Shown: piece after piece, positions 7,901 through 15,220 of the stretch
How positions within the stretch are numbered: position 1 is the first letter of the stretch
Layout of the letters: every line of letters begins with the position of its first letter
Origin: Acidaminococcaceae bacterium
GTDB lineage: Bacteria; Bacillota; Negativicutes; Acidaminococcales; Acidaminococcaceae
NCBI GenBank assembly: GCA_017443165.1
Contig: JAFSOW010000106.1
Location: forward strand, 1-16,195
Direction of reading: 5' to 3'
DNA: 16,195 bases
The notes under the pieces: model-generated
Told to the model about the DNA's origin: nothing
Databases searched by the model: none
Seen by the model: the letters and a program-made list of their open reading frames with translations, nothing else
Position numbers and translations under genes: made by a program

Positions 7901-8389
7901 ATGAACAGAAATCACATGAAAAAACTTTTCGCGCTCCTGTTAGCAGCCGCAGCGATGCTGACATTCACCTCTGTTGCACAAACATGCGGCACAGGGAAAG
8001 CATCCCAAAAAATCGAATCTTTCGAGATCGTCACGCTCCGCCTGAGCGGTATGCGGTTTACCACCGAGTATGAAATTGTTATGAAAGGCAAAGATGCCGA
8101 AGTCGTTGAATATGCAATACGGTATAATAAAAATGAAGATAAGCGCGTGCCCGAGAGACAAACGGTGTGCAGCGCTGACAAGATCCTGAAACTGTTGAAT
8201 GACTGCGAGCTTGTTTCCTGGGATGGCTTTCACGGGAAACACCCGAAAGGTGTTAAGGACGGAATCATGTTCTCTCTCCAGGCCACCGTTAACGGCGACA
8301 GGAAAATCAGGGCGGAAGGCTCGGAAAACTTTCCGAAACATTTCCGGGAACTGAGGGACGGACTGCACGCCATCCTCAGTCAAAAATAA
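7901..8389 (+). CDS. Small exported protein of unknown function
   Basis: I do not recognise a characterised family. The 162-residue product has a clear signal peptide: basic MNRNHMKK, a hydrophobic stretch (about 9-23), and a likely signal peptidase I site after SVA (24-26). Cys29 is not in a proper lipobox, so a lipoprotein is unlikely. The mature part is mixed alpha/beta. It has a helix-like segment SADKILKLLNDCELVSW (91-107) and conserved-looking DGF (108-110), KDG (119-121) and AEGSENFPKHF (138-148). Cys90 and Cys102 could pair. AAAGGTGG precedes the ATG at 7 bp, and the gene lies 36 bp after the symporter stop, with no terminator between them. It is therefore probably co-transcribed. A role as a periplasmic accessory to the transporter is possible but is guesswork. 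Confidence 0.75.
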   Translation: MNRNHMKKLFALLLAAAAMLTFTSVAQTCGTGKASQKIESFEIVTLRLSGMRFTTEYEIVMKGKDAEVVEYAIRYNKNEDKRVPERQTVCSADKILKLLNDCELVSWDGFHGKHPKGVKDGIMFSLQATVNGDRKIRAEGSENFPKHFRELRDGLHAILSQK

Positions 8390-8444
8390 AAATTTAATTA
8401 TGTGTGAAACCAAAAACGAAATTAAAATCAGCTAACACAGTCAA

Positions 8445-8481
8445 AGAGCCGGACAACAAAAACTGCATGTTGTCCGGCTCT
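8445..8481. terminator. Bidirectional intrinsic terminator between convergent genes
   Basis: A perfect 14-bp stem, AGAGCCGGACAACA (8445-8458) with TGTTGTCCGGCTCT (8468-8481), closes a 9-nt loop. On the plus strand GATTTTATTT follows, which would terminate the symporter operon. On the minus strand it stands 4 bp after the stop of the GGDEF-EAL gene, with only a short T run (TTT) following. It is a strong hairpin and the only one in the 96-bp convergent gap. Confidence 0.9.
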
Positions 8482-8485
8482 GATT

Positions 8486-10705
8486 TTATTTGTTCTTGCT
8501 TTCCACTTTAAACAGCTTCTCAAACTGGTGCATTGTCATAGGTTTGTAAAAGAGAAAACCCTGCATCTCGGTACATCCCTGGCTCTGTAGGAAACCGGCC
8601 TGTTCAACCGTCTCAACCCCCTCGGCGATCAGTTCCATCCCCAATGATCGTACCATCTGTATCATATGACTGATAATGATACGGGCCTTTTCCGCATCGC
8701 CTTTGTTCGTCAGAAAACGAAGATCCAGTTTGATGCGGTTTACCGGTACTTCTTTGAGCATATTCAGGGACGAATAGCCGCTGCCAAAATCATCCATTTC
8801 AACCTTGAATCCGCACTCCCGCAACGTTTCCGTCGTACTGATCAGCAGGTCCGGATTCTCGGCATAGGCCGTTTCGGTAATCTCGATCCGCAGCTGGTCA
8901 GGGGTCAGGCCATAGGTTCGGATCAGATTCTGGAAATGACCGGCAAGATCCCGGCCCTCACGAACGTCACAGCGGGACAGGTTTACCGAAACAGACTGAC
9001 GGATCCCCTGTTCATTCCAACGGCACAGGTCCTGGCACACCCTTTCCCAGACGAAACTGTCCAAATCATAAATGAGACCGGTTTTTTCCAGCGTGCAAAT
9101 AAAATCTGCAGGCTGCAGACAGCCCAGTTTGGTATGAGCCCAGCGGCAGAGAGCCTCTGCGCCGATGATTTTCCCTGTTGCATAATCAACCTGGGGCTGA
9201 TACCATACTTTGAGATCTTCCGACTGGATGGCAGCAGGCAGGTAATTGATCACTTCCGCAACATGTTTTCCTTTTTCCCACTGCTCCGGATTATAAAACG
9301 CATAGTCGACGATACGGCTGCCCCGGACTTTCTGCTCTGCCAAACGGGCATAGTCCAGCATGCGGTCAACATCAATATTCCGGAAGTCCTCCGGTGTCAG
9401 CACATAAATGCCGCTGCATATTTGGGCCTGCTTTTCCTTTCCCTGACTGATGAAATAGTTCTGCACCGGATCGAGTACGTTCTTCTTATCCAGTTGCATC
9501 TTCTCTTCGCTCTCAATACGGCGGAGTACAATGAAACGATCGCTGGCAGCCCGACCTATCGCTTCTTCGTCGGAAAGATTCTCCAGCGATTTTTTCGCCC
9601 AGAACTTAAGAAGCTCGTCCCCGGCCTCCCGGCCAAGGCTTTCATTGATAAACTTGAAATCCCGGATATTGTTATAAGAGAGGAAATACGGCGTATCCGG
9701 ATGCGCCCGCAACAGTTCCTCTACCCGCTTTCGGAATCCGCTCATGCTGAGCAGTCCGGTCAGCGGATCGTGATCCATCAGCCTGTGCATCCGTTCTTCC
9801 TGTTCCATGCGGAGTGCGCGTTGTTTCATCACAAAAATAACAATCAGGGAAGCCAGGAGGAGTACTGCCAAAAGAATGACAAGCCCGTATTCATAAAGAT
9901 AATCGAAAATGTCATACCGGTACAGCTTCCTTGACGTATAATCCAGAATAATAGCCCGATGACGCATATCGCTCAACGCAGCGATGCCGCTGTTCAATCG
10001 TTCAATAATCGCCCTCCCTTTCGGAGTATCCAGCGTGCCGGCCCGGAAATCTACAGAAAACACGGCTGCAGGCTGAACTGCCAGATCGGAATAGGAAGGT
10101 TTCTGTAACACATAACTCCAGACATAGGAATTGTTCAACAGGGCGTCGACCTTTCCTTCACGCAGAGCATCCACGCTCTCGGCCATCGTCTCATACATGG
10201 TAATTCGAATGCCGGGATACAGCTGATGAATGGTTTCCCCAACGCCCCCAAGAGAACGGAGCATGCCAACCCTAAGTTTATTCAGCGGCGGCGCTTCATG
10301 CCTTTCTCTGGTAACCAGAGTAAACGGGGTCTGCATAAACGGATCCGAAACAATGCTCGGATGTCCGGAACTGCCGGTGATAGCGCTGCCGAAAGGCAGA
10401 ACCAGATCGTACGATTTATTATCCAACGCATCCTTCAGGTTCTTTTCCTTTACAAACTGAAAGGTAACATGATACCCTGTCTTTGCCGCAGCGGAGCGCA
10501 TCAGATCCACGCCAATACCTACAATCTCGTTCGTCTTGGGATCCTGATAAAAAATCGGGCAGCGATTCGCAGGAATCCCTACCGTTAACGTCTCACCGCC
10601 CTCTTTACCGGAAGCGGCTGACAGGTTTGCAACAAAGCAGAACAGCGAAACAAAAACACAAAAAAGAGAGGCTATCCATCGTTTTGAAATACCTGTTTCT
10701 TTCAT
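8486..10705 (-). CDS. Membrane sensor with solute-binding, degenerate GGDEF and intact EAL domains (probable c-di-GMP phosphodiesterase)
   Basis: This 739-residue protein probably senses an extracytoplasmic ligand and hydrolyses cyclic di-GMP in the cytoplasm. It has a signal/anchor segment (about 10-31), an SBP_bac_3-like periplasmic amino acid-binding domain (about 39-265), a transmembrane helix (274-293), a GGDEF-type domain (about 305-475) and an EAL domain (about 490-735). The GGDEF signature reads ASDRF (387-391) after GR, so cyclase activity is unlikely. EAL-domain residues look intact: EAL (517-519), SVNLS (573-577), EITE (608-611), DDFGSGYSS (638-646), KLD (659-661), AEGVET (694-699) and the MQGF segment (714-717). 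The start at 10705 was chosen because AGGAGAGGTG lies just upstream and a signal peptide follows. An ATG 25 codons earlier lacks this support. It is a single-gene transcription unit. Confidence 0.9.
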   Translation of the reverse strand: MKETGISKRWIASLFCVFVSLFCFVANLSAASGKEGGETLTVGIPANRCPIFYQDPKTNEIVGIGVDLMRSAAAKTGYHVTFQFVKEKNLKDALDNKSYDLVLPFGSAITGSSGHPSIVSDPFMQTPFTLVTRERHEAPPLNKLRVGMLRSLGGVGETIHQLYPGIRITMYETMAESVDALREGKVDALLNNSYVWSYVLQKPSYSDLAVQPAAVFSVDFRAGTLDTPKGRAIIERLNSGIAALSDMRHRAIILDYTSRKLYRYDIFDYLYEYGLVILLAVLLLASLIVIFVMKQRALRMEQEERMHRLMDHDPLTGLLSMSGFRKRVEELLRAHPDTPYFLSYNNIRDFKFINESLGREAGDELLKFWAKKSLENLSDEEAIGRAASDRFIVLRRIESEEKMQLDKKNVLDPVQNYFISQGKEKQAQICSGIYVLTPEDFRNIDVDRMLDYARLAEQKVRGSRIVDYAFYNPEQWEKGKHVAEVINYLPAAIQSEDLKVWYQPQVDYATGKIIGAEALCRWAHTKLGCLQPADFICTLEKTGLIYDLDSFVWERVCQDLCRWNEQGIRQSVSVNLSRCDVREGRDLAGHFQNLIRTYGLTPDQLRIEITETAYAENPDLLISTTETLRECGFKVEMDDFGSGYSSLNMLKEVPVNRIKLDLRFLTNKGDAEKARIIISHMIQMVRSLGMELIAEGVETVEQAGFLQSQGCTEMQGFLFYKPMTMHQFEKLFKVESKNK

Positions 10706-10751
10706 AGCTGACACCTCTCCTGCCATCGGTTCTGATAACAAAACATACCAT

Positions 10752-10780
10752 ACTATAGTAATAAAAGTATTGAAAAACAA
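10752..10780 (-). promoter_or_regulatory. Candidate promoter of the GGDEF-EAL gene
   Basis: On the minus strand TTGTTT (10780-10775) and TATAGT (10757-10752) are spaced by 17 bp, about 50 bp upstream of the chosen start codon. The -35 is a weak match and the -10 a fair one. The surrounding sequence is AT-rich, so alternative -10 elements exist (a TATAAT lies further upstream near 10810). Confidence 0.45.
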
Positions 10781-11153
10781 CTACTGTATCCACAGTTATA
10801 TCTTAATTATAACAAAACTACCGCGGAAATGAAAGACCGCAAAGCATTGTCGGCGGCAAGGCGAACATTTCACAAAACTCATGCTCAAAACTCAGCAGTT
10901 TTGAACAGAAAAGACCTGAAAAATTACAGGTTAAAAAAACAATAAAAAAGGCGCGTTGGAGTCGCTGAAAATACGATAACCACGCGCTTTTTTAAACTTT
11001 TACAAACCTGTAAAAATTGTGTTTTTCGATGGTGGAGATGAAGCACCACCTATTGTAGCCACAGCCTTTACAGGCTGAGCGCAAGTTTGAATAGCAGAAA
11101 GGAAACGAAAACTTCTCCGAAAGATTATATTTCTTTTTCCCAAAAGTTGCAAT
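10781..11153. other. Stretch without an intact gene: hairpins, terminator and unassigned remnant
   Basis: Between the GGDEF-EAL promoter and the truncated reductase there is no intact gene. It holds a perfect 8-bp hairpin TCAAAACT-CAGC-AGTTTTGA (10885-10904), a small hairpin ACCTG/CAGGT near 10914-10931, the terminator at 10944-10993 and about 160 bp (10995-11153) of sequence that does not belong to the reductase. That remnant contains short inverted repeats such as GGTGG/CCACC and AGCCT/AGGCT. Both strands stay open for 25-50 codons, but no recognisable protein emerges. Confidence 0.6.
10944..10993. terminator. Intrinsic terminator ending the LysR-linked operon
   Basis: AAAAAAGGCGCGTTGG (10944-10959) pairs with CCACGCGCTTTTTT (10980-10993), with two single-base bulges around a loop of about 20 nt. 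Leftward transcripts meet CGCGCC followed by TTTTTTATTG and another T7 run; rightward ones meet CGCGC followed by TTTTTT. It can therefore act in both directions. It overlaps the stop codon of the truncated reductase frame. Confidence 0.75.
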
Positions 11154-11270
11154 AGTGGCTTCGTCCACCGTCCAACTGTGCTGCCCCGTCTTGGCATCGC
11201 CAAAGCCCATGCAGCCCAGGCAAATACGGGAGACGTGCAAATCCGAATTTCCCAGTTTCGTGTATTTCAT
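10992..11270 (-). pseudogene. Truncated aldo/keto reductase (N-terminal fragment fused to unrelated sequence)
   Basis: The frame opens with MKYTKLGNSDLHVSRICLG and continues to SWTVDEAT at residue 39 (11154). This is the N-terminal strand region of aldo/keto reductases of the YhdN/Tas-like type that act on broad carbonyl substrates. After that the usual helix and the catalytic Asp/Tyr/Lys/His blocks are missing. Instead 53 unrelated, Cys- and Phe-rich residues run to a TAA inside the terminator hairpin. AGGAGAGGA precedes the ATG, and the start lies 33 bp after the flavodoxin stop, so the fragment is still in the operon and may be translated. A deletion or recombination that removed the 3' part of the gene is the simplest reading. 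A product of 92 residues cannot form the TIM barrel. Confidence 0.75.
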
Positions 11271-11303
11271 GAAAAACAGTCCTCTCCTATCAATGAGTAT
11301 ATC

Positions 11304-11999
11304 TTATCGCAGTTCTTTCCTCAATCCCTCAAGCCATGCGTCGATGTCCGCTTGGGAAGTCAGCATATGGTCGCCGCCCTCCGAATCAAACTGTATTTCC
11401 ATATCGGCGGCAAATTTTGCCCCGGCGCAGTATTCCTTGATGTCCGTGATTACATGCCCCGGCCAGCCGCCGTGTGTCATAAAGGGAATGACCGTCTTGC
11501 CCGTCCAGTCCTGCGATTTCAGGAAAGTGTGCATGGGAGGCGCCATGGTAAACCACCAGGTCGGCGTTCCCACGGCGATGATGTCATAATCGGCGATATT
11601 CACCGCAAGGGGCTTAATTTCCGGCATAAAGCCGGCCGCCACCTCCCGCTTCCCCTGCTCGGTCACTTCGCTGTTCCAGCCGCCATAGGGCGGATAAGGA
11701 TGGGTCGGCTCGATTTCTGCATAATCGGCATCAAGAACCGTTTGCAACTGTTTGGCGATTTTCCTGGTGTTGCCACGGGAAAAGGAATAGCAGACGACCA
11801 AAATCTTCTTATCCTTGCTCACAATTCCCTCCTCCTGCTTGCTCATCATTTTTTCCTCCGCTAATTTCGCGTCTCCAATGCCGTCCGTTTTCAACGAGGA
11901 ATTTTGCGGCTCGGAATCTGCCGTAAAAGCGATGCCGAAAACGGCCAACATAGTCAGCAAAAGTGCGGCAAAGACGAACCGATATGTATGAGGCTTCAT
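11304..11999 (-). CDS. Flavodoxin-family protein with an N-terminal export signal
   Basis: This is an FMN-binding electron-transfer protein of the flavodoxin fold (Flavodoxin_4-like). The 231-residue frame starts with a clear signal or anchor: MKPHTYR, a hydrophobic core (8-26), then a polar linker to about 62. The flavodoxin core follows: strand KKILVVCYS (64-72), the FMN phosphate loop SFSRGNT (72-78), the TPTWWF segment (about 145-150) and the THGGWPG loop (about 174-180). The linker region contains Met51/Met52 and Val60 codons with their own good Shine-Dalgarno sequences, and starting there would give a signal-less flavodoxin of normal length. The first start also has AAGGAGG upstream, and lies 12 bp after the acetyltransferase stop. 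The redox partner is unknown; the neighbouring reductases suggest a carbonyl/quinone context. Confidence 0.85.
   Translation of the reverse strand: MKPHTYRFVFAALLLTMLAVFGIAFTADSEPQNSSLKTDGIGDAKLAEEKMMSKQEEGIVSKDKKILVVCYSFSRGNTRKIAKQLQTVLDADYAEIEPTHPYPPYGGWNSEVTEQGKREVAAGFMPEIKPLAVNIADYDIIAVGTPTWWFTMAPPMHTFLKSQDWTGKTVIPFMTHGGWPGHVITDIKEYCAGAKFAADMEIQFDSEGGDHMLTSQADIDAWLEGLRKELR
11820..11860 (-). promoter_or_regulatory. Internal translation-start candidates within the flavodoxin gene
   Basis: On the minus strand GCGGAGGAAAAA lies directly before ATGATG (11849-11844, residues 51-52) at 5 and 8 bp spacing. AGGAGGAGGGAATT then precedes GTG (11822-11820, residue 60). Each would start a cytosolic flavodoxin, the second giving SKDKKILVVCYS right after its initiator. 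The purine-rich codons for Glu-Glu-Lys and Glu-Glu-Gly could produce these sites by chance. Confidence 0.4.
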
Positions 12000-12011
12000 C
12001 GTACTGCCTCC

Positions 12012-12557
12012 TTATACTTCAAATTTTTCAGGCTCTAACCGCTTGATACATTTGGCAGGATTGCCCACCACGACTTCATAGTTCCCCACATCATGCGTTA
12101 CGACCGAGGCTGCGCCGATAACTGCGTATTTGCCGATGGTAATGCCGGGAAGGATGGTGACTCCCGCGCCAATCCATGCCCCTTTTTTCAACACAATCGG
12201 TTGGCAGGTCAAAACTTGCCGGTCGTATAAATCGTGGTTATTCGTTATCAGCTGAACATTGGCGGCAATCTGCACATCATCTTCAATGACAATCCCGCCT
12301 CTGGCCATGGCCAATAAATTGCTGTTGACATATACCCCGTTGCCGATGGAGATGTTGGAAAGCTCTGCGCCCGAAAGCGGTGCTTTGACGAATGAATTTT
12401 CGCCGATTTTCCCGGCAAACAATTCCCTCATAAGCTCCTTGTATCCCGGATCGAGATAAAATGTGTGATTCAGCCGGAAAAGAAGCCGCTCCTGCTGTTC
12501 ACGTTTTTGGCGCTCATCTTCTCCTATCTTTCGCAAATCAATCCGTACTTCGTCCAT
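12012..12557 (-). CDS. Hexapeptide-repeat O-acetyltransferase (LacA/Maa type)
   Basis: This is an acetyl-CoA-dependent O-acetyltransferase of the left-handed beta-helix class, as in maltose and galactoside acetyltransferases, probably a cytoplasmic trimer. The 181-residue protein has an N-terminal helical mac-type segment (about 13-50). Hexapeptide repeats follow from about 68 to 170, with GAWIGAGVTILPGITIG and YAVIGAASVVTHDV typical of acyl-CoA-binding coils. The catalytic histidine is in TNNHD (His108), and the ending VVGNPAKCIKRL is family-typical. AAAGGAAAAGGA precedes the ATG, and the gene starts 16 bp after the esterase stop. The substrate is unknown; members annotated as sugar acetyltransferases often act on other hydroxyl compounds. 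Being in an operon with an esterase, it could make the ester that the esterase cleaves, or act on its product. Confidence 0.88.
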   Translation of the reverse strand: MDEVRIDLRKIGEDERQKREQQERLLFRLNHTFYLDPGYKELMRELFAGKIGENSFVKAPLSGAELSNISIGNGVYVNSNLLAMARGGIVIEDDVQIAANVQLITNNHDLYDRQVLTCQPIVLKKGAWIGAGVTILPGITIGKYAVIGAASVVTHDVGNYEVVVGNPAKCIKRLEPEKFEV

Positions 12558-12573
12558 TTTTGTTCCTTTTCCT

Positions 12574-14238
12574 TTAGTACATATTGATATTTTGCCAGAA
12601 AGCGAAGTGATGGCGCTTCTTGTATTCCTTCATATCCGCCATCTGCGGCTTCCCTTGCCCAAGTTTCAAATAACGGGCATGGCCGCCGTCAAAACGCTTC
12701 CATATTCCCTGCTCGTCCACTTTGGACATGCCCGTCCAGATTTTTGCCATCTGCTTGGCGACCTTCTGCTGCTTGGGCGTAAGTTCGGTGCCGATGTCTG
12801 AAGAACCGTGAAAGCCGGGGAAAAGATACGGCAGTTCGTAAGTATGCGCCGTTCCCTGCTCAAAATCGGTCGCAACATACTTGGGACACTGCGGGTCGCT
12901 AAACTCGTAGTAATAGACTTTTAGCTTGCTGTCGAGCGAATCGGCAATCCGATAAATCGGCGCAGCAAACCAGCTGTCCGTGATGACCTGTGCATACGCC
13001 TCGGCGGGACTGCCGTAAGCCTCTGAGGGATACTCGGCCATCACTTTGTCCGCAAAGCCGGGAATGGCGTACTGTTTCTCCAAAGCCTCGAGATTAGCTC
13101 GATAGGCGGCCTCGTCCATATTTTTCCCGGCAATGCTCTCCGTCAGGGCGGCAAAGAAAGAACCCTCGTTTTGCACATTGCCGATGCCCAGCCGTTCGCC
13201 GTTTACTTCGCCGTTCTTGAAGGCTTCGGCGATGCTTGACGGCACATACTCACCGTCACGGGTGATAATGCCGTCCAATAAATAGTTGTTTTCCAAAGCC
13301 AAAATTTCTTCCGTGGAAAGGGAGCGCAACTCCTCGGCGGTAGCGTTTTCCAATCCTGCCGCCTTAGCCAGGCCGACGCCTTTTTCCTCGGCCTGTTCCC
13401 GCGAAATCGAATGGCCATTGGCATACATGACAGGGCTGGACATGGCGATGATGTTTTTGAACAAGCCTTTGGCCTTGGGACTGGCCATCAAGATTTGCGA
13501 GCTTTGCCCGCCGGAGGATTCGCCGGAAATCGTCACATTGTCGGGATCGCCGCCGAAGTTCTCGATATTTTTCTGCACCCATTCAAGCGCCGCAATCTGA
13601 TCCATCACGCCGTAATTGACAGCGGCGTGACCTTCCGCATCAATGGCGGGATGAGCAAAATAGCCGAACGCACCGAGCCGATAGTTTATCGTCACCACCA
13701 CGGCGCGGCCTTCCTTGGCTAAAAGCGAGGGGTCATAATCGCTCCCTGCGCCAACCACCAAAGCCCCGCCATGAATCCAGACAAAGACGGGAAGTTTATC
13801 GGGGTCGCCGAGTTGCTTCTCCGGCACGGCCACATTGAGGTACAGGCAATCTTCCGAACCGCCCGCCGTGGCGAACACGCCCAAGTAACCCGTCTGCGCC
13901 GCTTCGCTTTTGTATTCGGTGGCATCAAGCACCCCATGCCAGTTATCGACCTTCACCGGCGGCCGCCAACGCAGCTCACCGACCGGCGGCTTGGCGTAGG
14001 GAATCCCCCGCCAGTAGCGCACACCACCCTTGGCAAAGCCCCGCACTTGCCCGTTTTCGGTATTTGCCAATACGTTTTGGCTGACGGCCTGCGCCTCTGC
14101 TGCGTACACCATCGTTTGCTGATTGGGCAGCACCGCCGGAACAATCAACCAAGCGGCAGCGGCTGCAGAAATGAGTCCCGCCGCCAAAACTCCCGCCATC
14201 AGGCTCTTTCCCGCCTTACTGATATTTTTTTGTAACAT
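12574..14238 (-). CDS. Exported type B carboxylesterase
   Basis: This is an alpha/beta-hydrolase carboxylesterase/lipase (COesterase family) that hydrolyses carboxylic esters. The 554-residue length fits the family. The N-terminus is a signal peptide: MLQKNISKAGK, a long hydrophobic core (about 13-37), and a probable cleavage after VYAA (44-47). The mature protein has RGIPYAKPPVGELRW (77-91), the EDCLYLNV block (129-136), oxyanion HGG (156-158), nucleophile Ser241 in GESSG (239-243), acid Glu358 in NEGSFF and His465 in HTYELPYLF. All catalytic residues are present. AAGGGGG lies upstream of the start, 20 bp after the reductase stop. Export places it in the periplasm, unlike the acetyltransferase encoded next. 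Substrate specificity cannot be read. Confidence 0.93.
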   Translation of the reverse strand: MLQKNISKAGKSLMAGVLAAGLISAAAAAWLIVPAVLPNQQTMVYAAEAQAVSQNVLANTENGQVRGFAKGGVRYWRGIPYAKPPVGELRWRPPVKVDNWHGVLDATEYKSEAAQTGYLGVFATAGGSEDCLYLNVAVPEKQLGDPDKLPVFVWIHGGALVVGAGSDYDPSLLAKEGRAVVVTINYRLGAFGYFAHPAIDAEGHAAVNYGVMDQIAALEWVQKNIENFGGDPDNVTISGESSGGQSSQILMASPKAKGLFKNIIAMSSPVMYANGHSISREQAEEKGVGLAKAAGLENATAEELRSLSTEEILALENNYLLDGIITRDGEYVPSSIAEAFKNGEVNGERLGIGNVQNEGSFFAALTESIAGKNMDEAAYRANLEALEKQYAIPGFADKVMAEYPSEAYGSPAEAYAQVITDSWFAAPIYRIADSLDSKLKVYYYEFSDPQCPKYVATDFEQGTAHTYELPYLFPGFHGSSDIGTELTPKQQKVAKQMAKIWTGMSKVDEQGIWKRFDGGHARYLKLGQGKPQMADMKEYKKRHHFAFWQNINMY

Positions 14239-14258
14239 ATCCGTTTGCCCCCTTCTTT

Positions 14259-15104
14259 TTATCTTACCTTCAGTTGATTCAGCTTTTTGATAAGTTCCAC
14301 GTCCGTCAAATCGGCAATGGCATCATTCCTGTCCAGCAGGTCAATCGCCGTGATTTCCTCTTTCGTCAGACGAAAATCGAATATGTCGAAATTCTCCTCT
14401 ATGCGTTTCTTGCGTACGGATTTTGGAATCGTGACGATGCCGCGCTCCACGTCCCAGCGCAGTATGACCTGCGCCGGAGTTTTCCCGTATTTTTTCCCGA
14501 TGGAAATAAGAGTTTCATTTTCAAGGATTCCCTTGCCGCCATGCCCCAATGGGCTCCATGCCTCCATCTGGACATCGTATTCCCGCATGATTTTCTCGGC
14601 GGCTTTTTGCTGATAATAGGGATGGAACTCCACTTGGTTGACGGCAGGCGGCAGCTCGTTGTTCATGATGAAATCCACCAGACGGTCGCTGCCGAAGTTG
14701 CACACGCCGATTGCCCGAATACACCCTTCCTGATACAGTTCCGTCATGGCCCGCCATGAGCCGTAACAGTCTCCGCAAGGCTGGTGAATAAGATAGAGGT
14801 CGAGATAGTCAAGCCCCAGTTTTTGCAAGGACGTTTCAAACCCCGCTTTGGCATTTTCATAGCCCGCATCCTGTATCCATAGCTTTGTCGTGACGAACAG
14901 TTCCTCGCGGGGAATGCCGCTTTCCTTGATGGCACGTCCAACGGCTTCCTCATTGAAATAAGCCGAGGAAGTGTCGAGCAGCCGGTAGCCCGTTTCCAGC
15001 GCCTGAAGGACGCTCGTCTCGCATTCCTTTGGGTCGGTCATCATGTAAACGCCAAATCCCAAGAGCGGCATCTTGATGCCATTGTTCAGCATGGTATATT
15101 CCAT
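14259..15104 (-). CDS. Aldo/keto reductase (2,5-diketogluconate reductase/AKR5-like)
   Basis: This is an NADPH-dependent cytoplasmic reductase of aldehydes and ketones with a TIM-barrel fold. The 281-residue protein has the catalytic tetrad Asp44 (RLLDTSSAY), Tyr49, Lys74 (TTKLWI) and His107 (LYLIHQP). It also has the coenzyme 2'-phosphate-binding block IPKSVRKKRIEEN (226-238). The opening NNGIKMPLLGFGVY is the AKR signature. The start at 15104 was chosen for AGAGGAGAA just upstream and the family-typical N-terminus; an ATG 17 codons earlier would add an unrelated basic stretch. It is the first gene of the leftward operon, divergent from the LysR gene, which is the usual position for a gene controlled by that regulator. 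Its physiological substrate is unknown. Confidence 0.93.
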   Translation of the reverse strand: MEYTMLNNGIKMPLLGFGVYMMTDPKECETSVLQALETGYRLLDTSSAYFNEEAVGRAIKESGIPREELFVTTKLWIQDAGYENAKAGFETSLQKLGLDYLDLYLIHQPCGDCYGSWRAMTELYQEGCIRAIGVCNFGSDRLVDFIMNNELPPAVNQVEFHPYYQQKAAEKIMREYDVQMEAWSPLGHGGKGILENETLISIGKKYGKTPAQVILRWDVERGIVTIPKSVRKKRIEENFDIFDFRLTKEEITAIDLLDRNDAIADLTDVELIKKLNQLKVR

Positions 15105-15132
15105 ATATATTCTCCTCTGCAATCTTCTCGAA

Positions 15133-15190
15133 AATTTACGGCTTTTGGAGGGCATTTTCCGTAACGGCCGTGTCCCTCCGTCTGTAAATT
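15133..15190. promoter_or_regulatory. Nested inverted repeats in the divergent regulatory gap (operator or leader hairpin)
   Basis: Several symmetric pairs are nested: AATTTAC (15133-15139) with GTAAATT (15184-15190); GGAGGG (15147-15152) with CCCTCC (15174-15179); and, crossing them, TTACGG (15136-15141) with CCGTAA (15159-15164). The centre holds CCGTAACGG and ACGGCCGT. It lies between the reductase start and the likely promoters of both transcription units. It may be the LysR binding region, a leader hairpin of the reductase operon mRNA, or both. Confidence 0.5.
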
Positions 15191-15191
15191 C

Positions 15192-15220
15192 ATTTTATGG
15201 CAAATCTTCTTGCAACGGAA
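15192..15220 (-). promoter_or_regulatory. Candidate promoter of the reductase-esterase operon
   Basis: On the minus strand TTCCGT (15220-15215) and TAAAAT (15197-15192) are 17 bp apart. The -35 is poor, as expected for an activator-dependent LysR target promoter, and overlaps the regulator's own -35. The assignment is tentative. Confidence 0.35.

Noticed and set aside
8666..9934. Long rightward open frame (422 codons) opposite the GGDEF-EAL gene
   Set aside because: It is antisense to a gene with clear domain signatures, has no ribosome binding site of note and encodes no recognisable family; such frames are common opposite GC-rich genes.
10995..11153. Remnant as the end of an IS200/IS605-type element
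   Set aside because: Small hairpins are present, but no transposase piece, terminal signature or target site could be identified.
11178..11864. Rightward 228-codon open frame opposite the flavodoxin gene
   Set aside because: It is a shadow of the flavodoxin and truncated reductase; no start signal or homology is evident.
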